This document shows positions 25,296 through 33,237 of a stretch of DNA of 64,000 nt, in pieces. Below the pieces are notes generated by a model. That model saw only the letters and a list, made by a program, of their open reading frames with translations, did not search any database and was not told where the DNA came from. The DNA lies in NCBI RefSeq assembly GCF_020422885.1, contig NZ_CP084622.1:1066001-1130000 (forward strand), in the 5' to 3' direction. This DNA is from Mesobacillus sp. S13. Lineage in GTDB: Bacteria > Bacillota > Bacilli > Bacillales > Cytobacillaceae. Position 1 is the stretch's first letter. The number at the start of each line of letters is the position of its first letter. The position numbers and the translations under genes are program-made.

Positions 25296-25468
25296 GTTCT
25301 TCAAAAAGTGAACGGTTAAAGGTGTGTTGTTTATAAAATATGACAAATTTCCCGGGCAATAGAGGATTCACGAAAACTTTGTCGTATTCCTAAATAGAAG
25401 CCTGCAATTTGCTTGACAGCATCCGTCCGTCTTTATATACACAGTCCACTTCGATTGGAGAAGATGAA

Positions 25469-26764
25469 ATGCTTGCTGAAAAACTTCTTTTAAATGTTCT
25501 TATAATCTTGCTGCCAATCTTCATTCATAGTGTGCTTTTTGATAATAAAAGCGTGGAGAAATCTCCTTATTTGTGTGGAGTACTTCAAAGTGTTGCGGTG
25601 ATTCTTTCCCTAGTGTTTGCATATAAGGAAGGCGGTTTATACTGGGATCTTCGATATGTCCCTTTAGTGCTGGCTTTTCTATATGGCGGGCCGATAGCGG
25701 GGAGTATGGTTCTGTTTACTTATCTGGCAACTCGAACTTTTATGGGCGGGGATCTTTGGCTTGGATACGCAAGCGGATTTCTGGCAGCGCTTATTCCTTT
25801 CTTGTTCATGAAGAAGTTTTGGACGTTTGACGCAAAGAAGAGGATCAGGATAGCTGTTCTTGTGGGTTTATGGCCTTCGCTTTCAATGCTGGCAATTTTA
25901 GTAGCCAATATCTTTATTAATGAACCTACAGCTGAAGATACAAATCAAATCATGCTGAATGTGGCGATTTTTGGAGCTATCCAAGTGTTTGCTGTATGGA
26001 TCGCATCCATTCTGAATGAGTCCTTGATTGAGAAGGATCTTATGAGAAAAGAAATTCTTAGAGCTGAAAAACTGAATACACTGGGTGAACTGGCTGCCTC
26101 TATTGCGCACGAAATCAGGAATCCCTTAACAGTAGTAAAAGGATTCCTGCAAATGATGCACAAACAAGAAAAAGGGAACAATCATTATTATTTGAGTCTC
26201 GTCCTGACAGAATTAGGCAGGGCGGAATCCATCATTAATGATTATCTGAATTTTGCCAAGCCTCAATTTGAAAAACTTGAAGAAGCTGAACTGGCAGAAA
26301 TCATATCAGAGGTTACACTCTTATTAGAGGCATTTGCAGCAAAGGAAGGTGTCCAGGTAAATGTCCAGCTGGAGAGGGGAGTCTATGTCGAAACGGACCG
26401 AAACCAGCTTAAACAGGCCCTGGTCAATATTATAAAGAATGCGATTGAGGCCACCAATGATGGCGGGGAAGTTAACATAAATCAGTCTACAGTAGTCCAT
26501 GAGTCTTTTATAGTTGTTTCTGATAATGGAAAAGGTATGGATAGTGCTCAAATTGCCAGACTAGGTACATTATTTTATACAACAAAAGATAAAGGCACGG
26601 GCCTTGGAACTTCTGTTTCAATAAAAATCATCGAGGCAATGGGTGGTTCGATTTCATTCAAGAGCGAAAAAGGAGTCGGGACAGAAGTGACAATCATGCT
26701 GCAGGCATATAAAAAGAAGACACCTAATATTACTGAACCTGCAAAAATGGAAGATGCTATGTAA
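25469..26764 (+). CDS. Membrane sensor histidine kinase, KinB-like (5TM sensor)
   Basis: 431-residue kinase: five to six hydrophobic segments (about 5-180) of the 5TMR-LYT type, then HisKA with GELAASIAHEIRNPL (phosphorylated His214), N box NIIKNAIEA, G1 DNGKGM, and G2 GTGLGTSVS. The architecture matches sporulation kinase B and related kinases feeding the Spo0A phosphorelay. No response regulator is adjacent, as is usual for orphan sporulation kinases. The ATG at 25469 has TTGGAG 8 bases upstream; a longer in-frame start at 25409 lacks a site. KinB identity is an inference from layout only. Confidence 0.82.
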   Translation: MLAEKLLLNVLIILLPIFIHSVLFDNKSVEKSPYLCGVLQSVAVILSLVFAYKEGGLYWDLRYVPLVLAFLYGGPIAGSMVLFTYLATRTFMGGDLWLGYASGFLAALIPFLFMKKFWTFDAKKRIRIAVLVGLWPSLSMLAILVANIFINEPTAEDTNQIMLNVAIFGAIQVFAVWIASILNESLIEKDLMRKEILRAEKLNTLGELAASIAHEIRNPLTVVKGFLQMMHKQEKGNNHYYLSLVLTELGRAESIINDYLNFAKPQFEKLEEAELAEIISEVTLLLEAFAAKEGVQVNVQLERGVYVETDRNQLKQALVNIIKNAIEATNDGGEVNINQSTVVHESFIVVSDNGKGMDSAQIARLGTLFYTTKDKGTGLGTSVSIKIIEAMGGSISFKSEKGVGTEVTIMLQAYKKKTPNITEPAKMEDAM

Positions 26765-26795
26765 AACAGAAACAGAAAAATTATTCCAGAATTAG

Positions 26796-26825
26796 AAAAA
26801 GCGAACCGGATCCGGTTCGCTTTTT
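26796..26825. terminator. Bidirectional terminator after the kinase
   Basis: AAAAAGCGAACCGGATCCGG opens a perfect palindrome of 15 bp arms (26796-26825) with A- and T-runs on the two sides. Confidence 0.9.
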
Positions 26826-26882
26826 AGTAACTTGCTACTTCACAAGATGTATAAAAAATCATCCATTATAAACTTTTGCCGC

Positions 26883-26986
26883 GGTACAAAATTCCACTTG
26901 ACCATTTTTAACCTAAACGACGCAAGCCCTACCTCTCTTGCATCCTTACGGCTCCGAAGCCGATCCAGTGTGAATAAGTTGTTACC
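26883..26986. other. Candidate structured RNA element (three-way junction), strand unknown
   Basis: Terminal stem: GGTACAA (26883-26889) and ATTCCACT (26891-26898) pair with AGTGTGAAT (26967-26975) and TTGTTACC (26979-26986) with bulged single bases. Inside are two more hairpins: GCAAG/CTTGC (26922-26926 with 26937-26941) and CGGCT-CCGA-AGCCG (26949-26962). There is no convincing coding frame. It lies in the 300-base gap between the convergent kinase and ssp genes, where it could be an ssp 3' UTR element, an independent ncRNA, or the remnant of a small mobile element. I cannot match it to a known riboswitch class. Confidence 0.45.
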
Positions 26987-27123
26987 AAAAAATAAAAGCA
27001 GAACGCCATTAATTGTTTACATAATATTTGTTGTGATTCAAGTTACTTCTTTTTGGCGAAGCTTTATCATTATATGTTGTTTTCCAGTAGATGTCAACAG
27101 GTATTTACAAATGTTTGAAATCC

Positions 27124-27375
27124 TTACTTTTTACGTAAGTTTTCCTGTGCCATTTTTACAAGCTCTCTTACCATGCTGCCTCCGAGTCGGCCTCCAACCT
27201 TTCCTGCTTCCCGAGTAGAAAGATTGCCGTTATAGCCCTTGTTCAGGGGAACGCCAACCTCTCTTGCAGTTTCGAATTTTGCATCCTCAGCTTTCATTGT
27301 ACCAGCTACCTGAGCTTTTAAATCATCCAGTGCTCTCCTGGCTTCAGGTACTAGAATCTTATTTCTTCTGGCCAT
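27124..27375 (-). CDS. Small acid-soluble spore protein, alpha/beta type
   Basis: DNA-binding protein of the forespore, 83 residues, that coats and protects spore DNA. MARRNKILVPEARRALDDLK is the alpha/beta SASP N-terminal helix; KFETAREVGV corresponds to the GPR protease cleavage region, and GGRLGGSMVRELVKMAQ to the conserved C-terminal helix (usually GGxxxKRLVxxAQ). The ATG at 27375 follows GGAGGG. A single gene, expected to be under SigG; I do not see a convincing SigG promoter. Confidence 0.85.
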   Translation of the reverse strand: MARRNKILVPEARRALDDLKAQVAGTMKAEDAKFETAREVGVPLNKGYNGNLSTREAGKVGGRLGGSMVRELVKMAQENLRKK

Positions 27376-27537
27376 TGATGGTCCCTCCATAGATTCTTTT
27401 TTCTTATTATTGGTCAGAAACTGTTTAATTATTTCATAATGGCACAGGGGGTTTTAACTATTCCAATAACGGGTAAATATATTGTCGATTTAATTTATCC
27501 TCATACTTATTAACAGTTAAAAGTTAGTGTTATTAAG

Positions 27538-27744
27538 TACTCCACAGATTTATCCACATTATCCACAAAAATAAGGGTGCAATATGGTAGATGCTGTAAA
27601 ACTTGTTTTTTAAAGCTTTCTGAAAAAATATCAACAGTATTCACATTGATGTGGATAATTTTTTGAACAATTAGTGAAACAGCTTGTTAAATGATTTAAC
27701 TGGTAGTAAAGTATAAGTATCAAAAGTTAGTGAAAATATTCACA
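27538..27744. promoter_or_regulatory. DnaA-box cluster in the ssp-yfhD gap
   Basis: Two perfect TTATCCACA boxes abut head to tail (27550-27558, 27559-27567), and a third perfect box is on the minus strand (27650-27658). Near matches are TACTCCACA (27538-27546, two mismatches), GTATTCACA (27637-27645) and ATATTCACA (27736-27744). The 450-base gap is AT-rich and holds no gene. It resembles the non-origin DnaA-box clusters known in B. subtilis; it is not accompanied by dnaA or dnaN. Confidence 0.7.
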
Positions 27745-27782
27745 AACAAACTGACTTGAGATATCCCCCTTCCCTTAGTAGG

Positions 27783-27812
27783 AAAAGGCAGAATCATTAG
27801 ATTCTGCCTTTT
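27783..27812. terminator. Terminator after yfhD (minus strand)
   Basis: AAAAGGCAGAATC / GATTCTGCCTTTT perfect stem with a 4-base loop. Confidence 0.85.
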
Positions 27813-27824
27813 CCTTTAGTTGGG

Positions 27825-28010
27825 TTATTTTCTCCTGCTTTTTGCACGCTCATCCGCAGCCTTGGATCGTGCCATTGCTTCAAGGTCATCGTGGTCAGCT
27901 AATTCGCGATTGAATTCCACGTCGAGCCCATCTGATTTCATGTTCTTCGGCACTTGTGGAAGGGATGCTTTGTTACGGTCACGTGTTTTATGTCCATGTG
28001 ATCTTCCCAA
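27825..28010 (-). CDS. yfhD: YfhD-family protein
   Basis: Small hydrophilic protein of 61 residues; MGRSHGHKTRDRN, LPQVPKNMKSDG and ELADHDDLEA are the conserved segments of YfhD. The function is unknown. The start codon is TTG with AAAGGGG about 10 bases upstream. It lies next to yfhE, as in B. subtilis, but each has its own terminator. Confidence 0.8.
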   Translation of the reverse strand: MGRSHGHKTRDRNKASLPQVPKNMKSDGLDVEFNRELADHDDLEAMARSKAADERAKSRRK

Positions 28011-28035
28011 TCGAAAAAACCCCTTTCAAATTGAA

Positions 28036-28066
28036 AAAGTACGGAAATGGATCATTTCCGTACTTT
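28036..28066. terminator. Terminator after yfhE (minus strand)
   Basis: AAAGTACGGAAAT / ATTTCCGTACTTT perfect 13 bp stem, then T-rich on the minus strand. Confidence 0.85.
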
Positions 28067-28096
28067 TATGTTCTTCCAAAAGAGGAGGCTTAATGC

Positions 28097-28219
28097 CTAA
28101 AATCTCTTTCCATTTGCATAGCCGCCAGCTCGGTCTGCTTTCTTGAATTCACGGCTGTATGTAACTTCCTGCATGCTTGATAACGTACTCTTTGTCTTAT
28201 CTCTTTTCTTCTTATCCAT
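28097..28219 (-). CDS. yfhE: YfhE-family small protein
   Basis: A 40-residue protein (MDKKKRDKTKSTLSSMQEVT, then YSREFKKADRAGGYANGKRF) with the pattern of the YfhE family, which occurs next to yfhD in Bacillus. Basic, no membrane segment, function unknown. The ATG at 28219 follows AAAGGGTGG with a spacing of about 7. Its shortness means automated callers may miss it. Confidence 0.78.
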   Translation of the reverse strand: MDKKKRDKTKSTLSSMQEVTYSREFKKADRAGGYANGKRF

Positions 28220-28286
28220 CAAAAATCCACCCTTTCAATGTGATGTACCTTACAAGTATTTCCTTGTTGAAAGGGATTAAACAGCA

Positions 28287-29186
28287 TTACTTACTTAAAA
28301 TTTCTCTTAGAGCTTTTTCGAGCTCGGGATACTGGAAAGAGAAGTCTGCGTTAAGCAGCTTTTCTGGTATGGCTTTTTGCCCTTCCAGCACAAGCATGCT
28401 CATTTCCCCGAGTGCAATTTTAAGTGCAAAAGCAGGCACAGGCAGCCAATGTGGCCGTTTCATCACTTTGGATAAAGTCTTTCCAAACTGATCCATTGTC
28501 ACTGGACAGGGAGCAACGAAATTAACAGGACCCTGTAATTTTGAAGACTCTATTGAAAGTATGATTCCGCGTATGACATCGGTAATATGAATCCAGGAGA
28601 GCCATTGGTGACCAGTACCGACTTTTCCTCCGCCAAAGAATTTATATGGCAGGACCATCCTCGGCAGGGCACCTTCATTTTTATCAAGAATCAAGCCGAA
28701 TCTGCACAGTACGACACGAGTGCCAAATTCTTTCACCTCGTTGGCAGCAGATTCCCAGCGCTGGACTGTATCAGCCAGGAAGTCATTGCCTGGACCAGAC
28801 TGTTCATTGAATTCTCCTGCCAGAGAGGTCCCGTAATATCCAACAGCACTAGCATTGATTAATACATCAGGTTTATTTTTCAATGCCTTAATGATCCTTT
28901 TCACTTCAGTGGTTGCTCTAGTGCGGCTGTCTATAATTTTCTGTTTGTATTCTTCCGTCCATCGGCCATTGATAGTCGCACCTGCCAGGTTGACGATCGC
29001 ATCAATGCCCTCAAGCTGACTTTCAGGCTGGTCTCCGGGATTTAGCCACTGAACAAACCGTTTACCTTCGATGCTCTGCTCTTTGACTTTCCGGGTTAAA
29101 ATAAACACTTCATGTCCATTGCGGACCAGCTCATTGGATAATGCTTTGCCGACAAGTCCTGTTCCGCCTGTGATGGCTATTTTCAT
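28287..29186 (-). CDS. yfhF: YfhF, NAD(P)-dependent epimerase-like protein (TIGR01777)
   Basis: 299-residue extended-SDR protein. It starts MKIAITGGTGLVGKAL (glycine-rich cofactor loop), with LVGSAVGYYG-like SAVGYYG (Tyr of the active site), WLSWIHITDVIRGI and the C-terminal domain PVNFVAPCPVTMDQFGK that define the TIGR01777/SulA-like epimerase family. The substrate is unknown. The ATG at 29186 is 6 bases after AGGAGG; an ATG directly after the AGGAGG is too close. It is divergent from recX across a 97-bp promoter region. Confidence 0.86.
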   Translation of the reverse strand: MKIAITGGTGLVGKALSNELVRNGHEVFILTRKVKEQSIEGKRFVQWLNPGDQPESQLEGIDAIVNLAGATINGRWTEEYKQKIIDSRTRATTEVKRIIKALKNKPDVLINASAVGYYGTSLAGEFNEQSGPGNDFLADTVQRWESAANEVKEFGTRVVLCRFGLILDKNEGALPRMVLPYKFFGGGKVGTGHQWLSWIHITDVIRGIILSIESSKLQGPVNFVAPCPVTMDQFGKTLSKVMKRPHWLPVPAFALKIALGEMSMLVLEGQKAIPEKLLNADFSFQYPELEKALREILSK

Positions 29187-29283
29187 GGTCATCCTCCTAA
29201 CTATACTCTTGACTATATAGTACTGCTTTTAACATGATAAACCTTCTTTGAATGTGTTAAAGTTTCTATAGAGGTGAAATAAG

Positions 29284-30096
29284 ATGCCAGTCATTGCAAA
29301 GATTTCCGTCCAAAAACACAATAAAGACAGATACAGCATTTTTACCGACAGCGGAAGGGGAGAAGAGTATGCCTTCAGCGTCGATGAGGATGTGTTAATC
29401 AAATATAATCTGAAAAAAGGGATGGAGCTGGATGACTTCGCTGTCACGGAAATGCTGTTCCAGGACGACATCCGGAAAGCCTATAATACGGCAATCAACT
29501 ATCTTTCACACCGCATGCGGTCAGAATCAGAGGTCCGTGAACACCTGAAAAAGAAAGAAATATCGGATTCTGTCATCAAAGAAGCAATCCATAAATTATA
29601 TGAGTTAAAGTTCCTGAATGATGAGGAATTTGCCAAGGCATTTGTCCAGACCAAACTGAATACGACGGATAAAGGTGCAGATGTCATCAAACTAGAGTTG
29701 AAGGAGAAAGGGATTGCGCCAGATTTAATCACAAAAGCCATTGAAGAGGTTTCATTCGATGAACAGCTGGAAAAGGCGATCAAGCTGAGTGAAAAATATG
29801 CTTTGAAAAATAAGAAGGACTCTTCAAGGATTTTAAAGCAGAAAATTGAGCAGATGCTCAAACGCAAAGGATATTCTTTTCCCATCATCCGTGCTGCATT
29901 GGATGAAACAGAAGTAGAGAAAGAAGCCGATGCTGAAATGGATGCACTAAGGGTTCAAGGTGAAAAGCTCCATAATAAATATAGTAAACTCCCGGAGCGT
30001 GAATACCGTCAGAAGCTGAAGATGGCCTTGTATCGTAAAGGATTTCCCATGGATTTAATTGATGAATTCATCATGGAAAAAGAAAATGAAGACTAA
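29284..30096 (+). CDS. recX: RecA regulator RecX
   Basis: Regulator of RecA filaments, 270 residues, close to the B. subtilis RecX length. The repeated three-helix RecX modules are visible: YLSHRMRSESEVREHLKKKE, KLYELKFLNDEEFAKAFV and KQKIEQMLKRKGYSFPIIRAAL, then REYRQKLKMALYRKGFPMDLI. GAGGTG precedes the ATG. The stop codon lies inside the terminator shared with the convergent SDR gene. Confidence 0.92.
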   Translation: MPVIAKISVQKHNKDRYSIFTDSGRGEEYAFSVDEDVLIKYNLKKGMELDDFAVTEMLFQDDIRKAYNTAINYLSHRMRSESEVREHLKKKEISDSVIKEAIHKLYELKFLNDEEFAKAFVQTKLNTTDKGADVIKLELKEKGIAPDLITKAIEEVSFDEQLEKAIKLSEKYALKNKKDSSRILKQKIEQMLKRKGYSFPIIRAALDETEVEKEADAEMDALRVQGEKLHNKYSKLPEREYRQKLKMALYRKGFPMDLIDEFIMEKENED

Positions 30097-30125
30097 AAAA
30101 TCATGACACTTGTCATGATTTTTTA
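30094..30125. terminator. Shared terminator containing both stop codons of recX and the SDR gene
   Basis: AAAAAATCATGACA / TGTCATGATTTTTT palindrome. The recX TAA (30094-30096) and the SDR TGA (30113-30115 on the minus strand) both lie within the hairpin. Confidence 0.9.
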
Positions 30126-30790
30126 GATTCTATCACAATCTCTGGTTGGTCAAGGTTGTTCACAATGATTTGGGCCACCTCTGCAGCTGACCGAAGTCTT
30201 GATGGATCTGCCACATGCTCGCTATCATCCCAGAATGGCGTATTCATACCGCCCATATAGGCGGCGACGAATCGGGTACCAGTTCCTTCATACTCTTTCT
30301 GAAGGCTTTCGGTGAAGCCCCTGACTGCGAATTTACTGGAGCAATAGACAGCTTCATTCTTTTTCCCGCGGAGACCTGCTGTGGAAACAATGTTCAAGAC
30401 CAGCCCCTCATCATTCTGTTCAAGATAGGGGAGGAGTGCTTTCGTCATATTGATGGTTCCGAAGACATTCGTCTGGAACATTTCTTCAATTTCAGTATCT
30501 GAGACTTCTGTGAACGGGCCGAAATATCCAAGACCTGCATTATTCACAAGACCGTATATTTCATGCTGCTTGCTGATCAGCAGCGCTTTTTCCTTAATAT
30601 CCTCAAGGTTGCGCAAATCAAGCTGGACCGCGGTGGCACTTCCTCCAGATTGTTCGATTTGCACCTTGACAGTGTTTAGCTTATCTTCTGTTCTTCCTGT
30701 TAAAATCATATGGAATCCCTGTCTGGCCAAGAGTAATGAGAGCTCTTTCCCAAGGCCTGTACCAGCACCAGTCACAATGATTGCTTTCAT
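30113..30790 (-). CDS. SDR-family oxidoreductase
   Basis: Short-chain dehydrogenase of 225 residues: TGAGTGLG cofactor loop, LVNNAGLGYFG, and the catalytic set with YCSSK; then an RFVAAYMGGMNTPFW segment. GR after the second strand (LTGRTEDKL) suggests NADPH preference. The substrate is unknown. AAGGAGG precedes the ATG at a good distance. It is not part of the B. subtilis order between recX and yfhH as I remember it, so it may be an insertion. Its last codons form half of the shared terminator. Confidence 0.82.
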   Translation of the reverse strand: MKAIIVTGAGTGLGKELSLLLARQGFHMILTGRTEDKLNTVKVQIEQSGGSATAVQLDLRNLEDIKEKALLISKQHEIYGLVNNAGLGYFGPFTEVSDTEIEEMFQTNVFGTINMTKALLPYLEQNDEGLVLNIVSTAGLRGKKNEAVYCSSKFAVRGFTESLQKEYEGTGTRFVAAYMGGMNTPFWDDSEHVADPSRLRSAAEVAQIIVNNLDQPEIVIESKKS

Positions 30791-30878
30791 AATAGCCTCC
30801 TTAAGATAACATGCTATAATTTAGTTATATCTTAAATGCTTGTATGTTAAAAGCGAGAACAATCCAGGAGTGAATGAA

Positions 30879-31217
30879 ATGGGCAGAGAAAAACGATACA
30901 GCGAGATGAATGAATACGAATTGAACCAGGAAATTGCCAGTCTCCGTGACAAGGCTAGAAAGGCAGAGCAGATGGGGATGGTAAGTGAACTTGCCGTTTA
31001 CGAACGTAAAGTTGCCATGGCCAAATCATATATGCTGAACCCGGATGATTTTAAACCAGGCGAAATCTACGGTATCGATGGTGACCCGGGTTCCTATTTC
31101 AAAATTGATTATATGAATGGGGTATTTGCGTGGGGTGCACGTCTTCATGGCGACGGAAGAGAAGAAGCACTGCCGATTTCCCTGTTATTGAAATTAGAGC
31201 AAAACCAGAGTAACTAG
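30879..31217 (+). CDS. yfhH: YfhH (DUF1811) protein
   Basis: 112-residue conserved Bacillaceae protein. EKRYSEMNEYELNQEIA, KARKAEQMGMVSE and the C-terminal YFKIDYMNGVFAWGARL are characteristic. The fold of the B. subtilis protein is known but no function is established. The ATG at 30879 has CCAGGAG 8 bases upstream; the longer frame from 30840 has none. The 3' end overlaps a weak hairpin (31196-31234) that may terminate transcription. Confidence 0.82.
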   Translation: MGREKRYSEMNEYELNQEIASLRDKARKAEQMGMVSELAVYERKVAMAKSYMLNPDDFKPGEIYGIDGDPGSYFKIDYMNGVFAWGARLHGDGREEALPISLLLKLEQNQSN

Positions 31218-31269
31218 TATCTGGTCTTGCTCTTTGGTTGCGCCAGATTTTACATGTTCAGCCTAATGT

Positions 31270-31455
31270 TTATTGATGGTCTTTTATGACCGCTGAAGTA
31301 TCATCTTCACGGTGAGATGAGGCGTACATGCGCTCTTGTGGGTGAGTATTGATGGTACCATCAGCTCTTCTAGAAGCGTATTCCGCTTTTGCCCGGGGTT
31401 CGCCCTCGAGCTTATTATTGTTCTGATTCGGGAAGTTGGTTACTTTATTTCGCAT
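31270..31455 (-). CDS. sspK: Small acid-soluble spore protein K
   Basis: Minor spore protein of 61 residues. The conserved core [20 protein letters not shown] then [11 protein letters not shown] matches SspK of B. subtilis; this copy has a longer C-terminal tail ([17 protein letters not shown]). It is expected to be made in the forespore under SigG. GAGGG precedes the ATG. It is convergent with yfhH and divergent from yfhJ. Confidence 0.9.
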   Translation of the reverse strand: MRNKVTNFPNQNNNKLEGEPRAKAEYASRRADGTINTHPQERMYASSHREDDTSAVIKDHQ

Positions 31456-31572
31456 ATTGCCCTCCGTGACGGGTAAAATTACGTGTATGCCAAAATAGCT
31501 GCACGCATTTATAGTATTAGATAAAAACCCCCTTTCATGACTACATTAAATATTGGCAAAGGATGATCACAA

Positions 31573-31845
31573 TTGCAGGAAACTATTGAGAAGCTGGCAA
31601 GCCTGCTGCAAGAAAAAAACAAAGATATCACGTATGAGCAGGCATTGACCTGGGTGGAGCTTTTATGGGGTGACTTCGAGTCAACTTACGCAAAAGCAGG
31701 ACACAAATACATGGGAAGCGAAATGACCGAAAAAGTAGTCCGACAATGGATCGATAACTACGGCGAGCAGCTCCACGAATTCGTTGCCAGGAATCCGAAG
31801 TATAAACATTTATTGAACCAGCAAGATCCTGGTCATACACATTAA
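31573..31845 (+). CDS. yfhJ: YfhJ, WVELL-family protein
   Basis: Small protein of 90 residues with the name-giving TWVELLWGDFE motif, followed by ESTYAKAGHKYMGSEMTEKV and QLHEFVARNPKY, conserved in Bacillaceae. The function is unknown. The start is TTG at 31573 with AAAGGA about 10 bases upstream. A good terminator follows. Confidence 0.85.
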   Translation: MQETIEKLASLLQEKNKDITYEQALTWVELLWGDFESTYAKAGHKYMGSEMTEKVVRQWIDNYGEQLHEFVARNPKYKHLLNQQDPGHTH

Positions 31846-31849
31846 AGTG

Positions 31850-31875
31850 AAAATCCCCTTTTATGGGGATTTTTG
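31850..31875 (+). terminator. Intrinsic terminator after yfhJ
   Basis: AAAATCCCC / GGGGATTTT stem with a TTTTAT loop and T-run. Confidence 0.88.
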
Positions 31876-31912
31876 TGTTTTGTAAAGGGGTGGATAAAAC
31901 ATAAAAACCCGG

Positions 31913-32120
31913 TATGTGCCCGGTTAGAGGGAGAACTCGTAAAACCGGTAACATAAAGAGCAGATATGTGCCCGGTTAGAGGGGGAAATCGTAAAACCGG
32001 TAATATAAAGAGCGGATATGTTCCCGGTTAAGGGGAGAAATAGAAAAACCGGTAACATAAAGAGCGGATATGTGCCCAGTTAGAGGAGGAGTTAGTAAAA
32101 CCGGTAACATAAACTGTATT
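31913..32120. repeat. Intergenic tandem array C: four exact 52-bp hairpin units
   Basis: Units start at 31913, 31965, 32017 and 32069. A unit contains TATGT-gc-CCGGTT ... AACCGG-ta-ACATA, so each can fold into an 11-bp stem with a 2x2 internal loop and a purine-rich loop of about 17 bases. Unit 4 has one change in the stem. The array lies in the 350-base convergent gap between yfhJ and yfhP, after the yfhJ terminator. The rest of the gap holds only the yfhP terminator. Confidence 0.9.
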
Positions 32121-32170
32121 CATAAAAAAAGTGAATACCCGAAACCCTCCATGCGCTCCGCAAAACCCAC

Positions 32171-32197
32171 ACGAAAAAACCGGGCAATCGCCCGGTT
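32171..32197 (-). terminator. Terminator after yfhP
   Basis: AACCGGGC / GCCCGGTT perfect stem with AATC loop; the A-run at 32174-32179 gives a T-run on the minus strand. Confidence 0.88.
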
Positions 32198-33184
32198 TTA
32201 CCCTTCTCCAGGAAGGAATTCCAATTTCTTTCGTAGTTTTTCCTCACTGTAAATCCAGCCGGTGTAGGAGCTGAGAATGTCCAGGTCCTTGCTCAGGTTC
32301 ACGACAGCGACAAATGGATAGTGTCCGTTGCTGCGATAGCGCAGATCAATGAACCTTACTTCATAGTATTCATCGTATTCATCGCATTCCCAGCGGTACA
32401 CTGGTGAGAAGGACAGGAACGCCGACAGGTTCTTGTCTTTTTTTGCTGCTTCAAGCACTGGAGTTTCGGGCACTGGTACGCGATTGAATTGATCGAGGAT
32501 CCTCACATGGTGCTTGTGTCCCCGGCCGACAAAGAACTGGTGTTTGTTCATGACTGCGACCCGCCAATGGTTGAATTTCATGGTGGGGGCAATGATGATA
32601 TCTGTTGCATCCGGAACAATATTCTCAACGGCCCTTCGGATGCGGAACTTCATAATAAAGCGATAAATGTAATAGAACACCAGGATGCCATAAATCGTCA
32701 AGAAGGTATATCCAGGGTGATAGCCAAATGCCCAGAGGAACAAACCAACGACATGAATCGCAAAAATAATCGGGTCAAATGTGTTGATCACCCCGAGGGC
32801 GACCCATTTCGACGAAAAAGGACGCAATGCCTGTGTCCCATATGCATTGAAAATGTCGACAAAAACATGAAGGAAAACAGCTATAAATGTCCAAATCCAT
32901 AAATGCAGCAAATTTGCTTCTGGGTAGAAAAAGTAGATTGTCCCAGAAATAAGCAGCGGCCACAGGAGCACTGCTGGAATCGAATGGGTAATGCCCCGGT
33001 GGTTCCGTATATAAACAGCGTTATTCCTTAATTTCAATACAGTATCTATATCAGGGATTTGCGAACCGACAAGTGTAGCAATTAAAACACTTGAGGCAGT
33101 GGCGGTGCTTTCGCTGACAGCAGGGTCAAGCGTAGCCAACCCGCCCAGAGCGAATCCCATCACAACATGAGTTCCTGTATCCAC
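32198..33184 (-). CDS. yfhP: YfhP, DUF457 membrane-bound metal-dependent hydrolase-like
   Basis: Membrane protein of 328 residues. MDTGTHVVMGFALGG, SQIPDID and NHRGITHS are the metal-ligand motifs of the YdjM/DUF457 family, followed by about five hydrophobic segments (to about 190) and a soluble C-terminal domain. FVDIFNAYGTQALRPFS is also diagnostic. Its B. subtilis homologue is linked to regulation of a neighbouring membrane-protein gene. GTG start, with AAAGGAGG 8 bases upstream. In B. subtilis it lies next to mutY, as here. Confidence 0.86.
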   Translation of the reverse strand: MDTGTHVVMGFALGGLATLDPAVSESTATASSVLIATLVGSQIPDIDTVLKLRNNAVYIRNHRGITHSIPAVLLWPLLISGTIYFFYPEANLLHLWIWTFIAVFLHVFVDIFNAYGTQALRPFSSKWVALGVINTFDPIIFAIHVVGLFLWAFGYHPGYTFLTIYGILVFYYIYRFIMKFRIRRAVENIVPDATDIIIAPTMKFNHWRVAVMNKHQFFVGRGHKHHVRILDQFNRVPVPETPVLEAAKKDKNLSAFLSFSPVYRWECDEYDEYYEVRFIDLRYRSNGHYPFVAVVNLSKDLDILSSYTGWIYSEEKLRKKLEFLPGEG

Positions 33185-33237
33185 GGAAACAGCCTCCTTT
33201 TATAAAGATTCATGTTACTCGTAACCAGAGTCTGGGA

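Noticed and set aside
26832..27218. 128-codon + strand frame
   Set aside because: It overlaps the SASP gene in antisense and the structured element, lacks a ribosome binding site and has no protein-like pattern.
31913..32120. CRISPR array (also considered for the arrays at 15661 and 56322)
   Set aside because: The whole unit is repeated, including the part that would be a spacer; there are no unique spacers, no cas genes and no leader.
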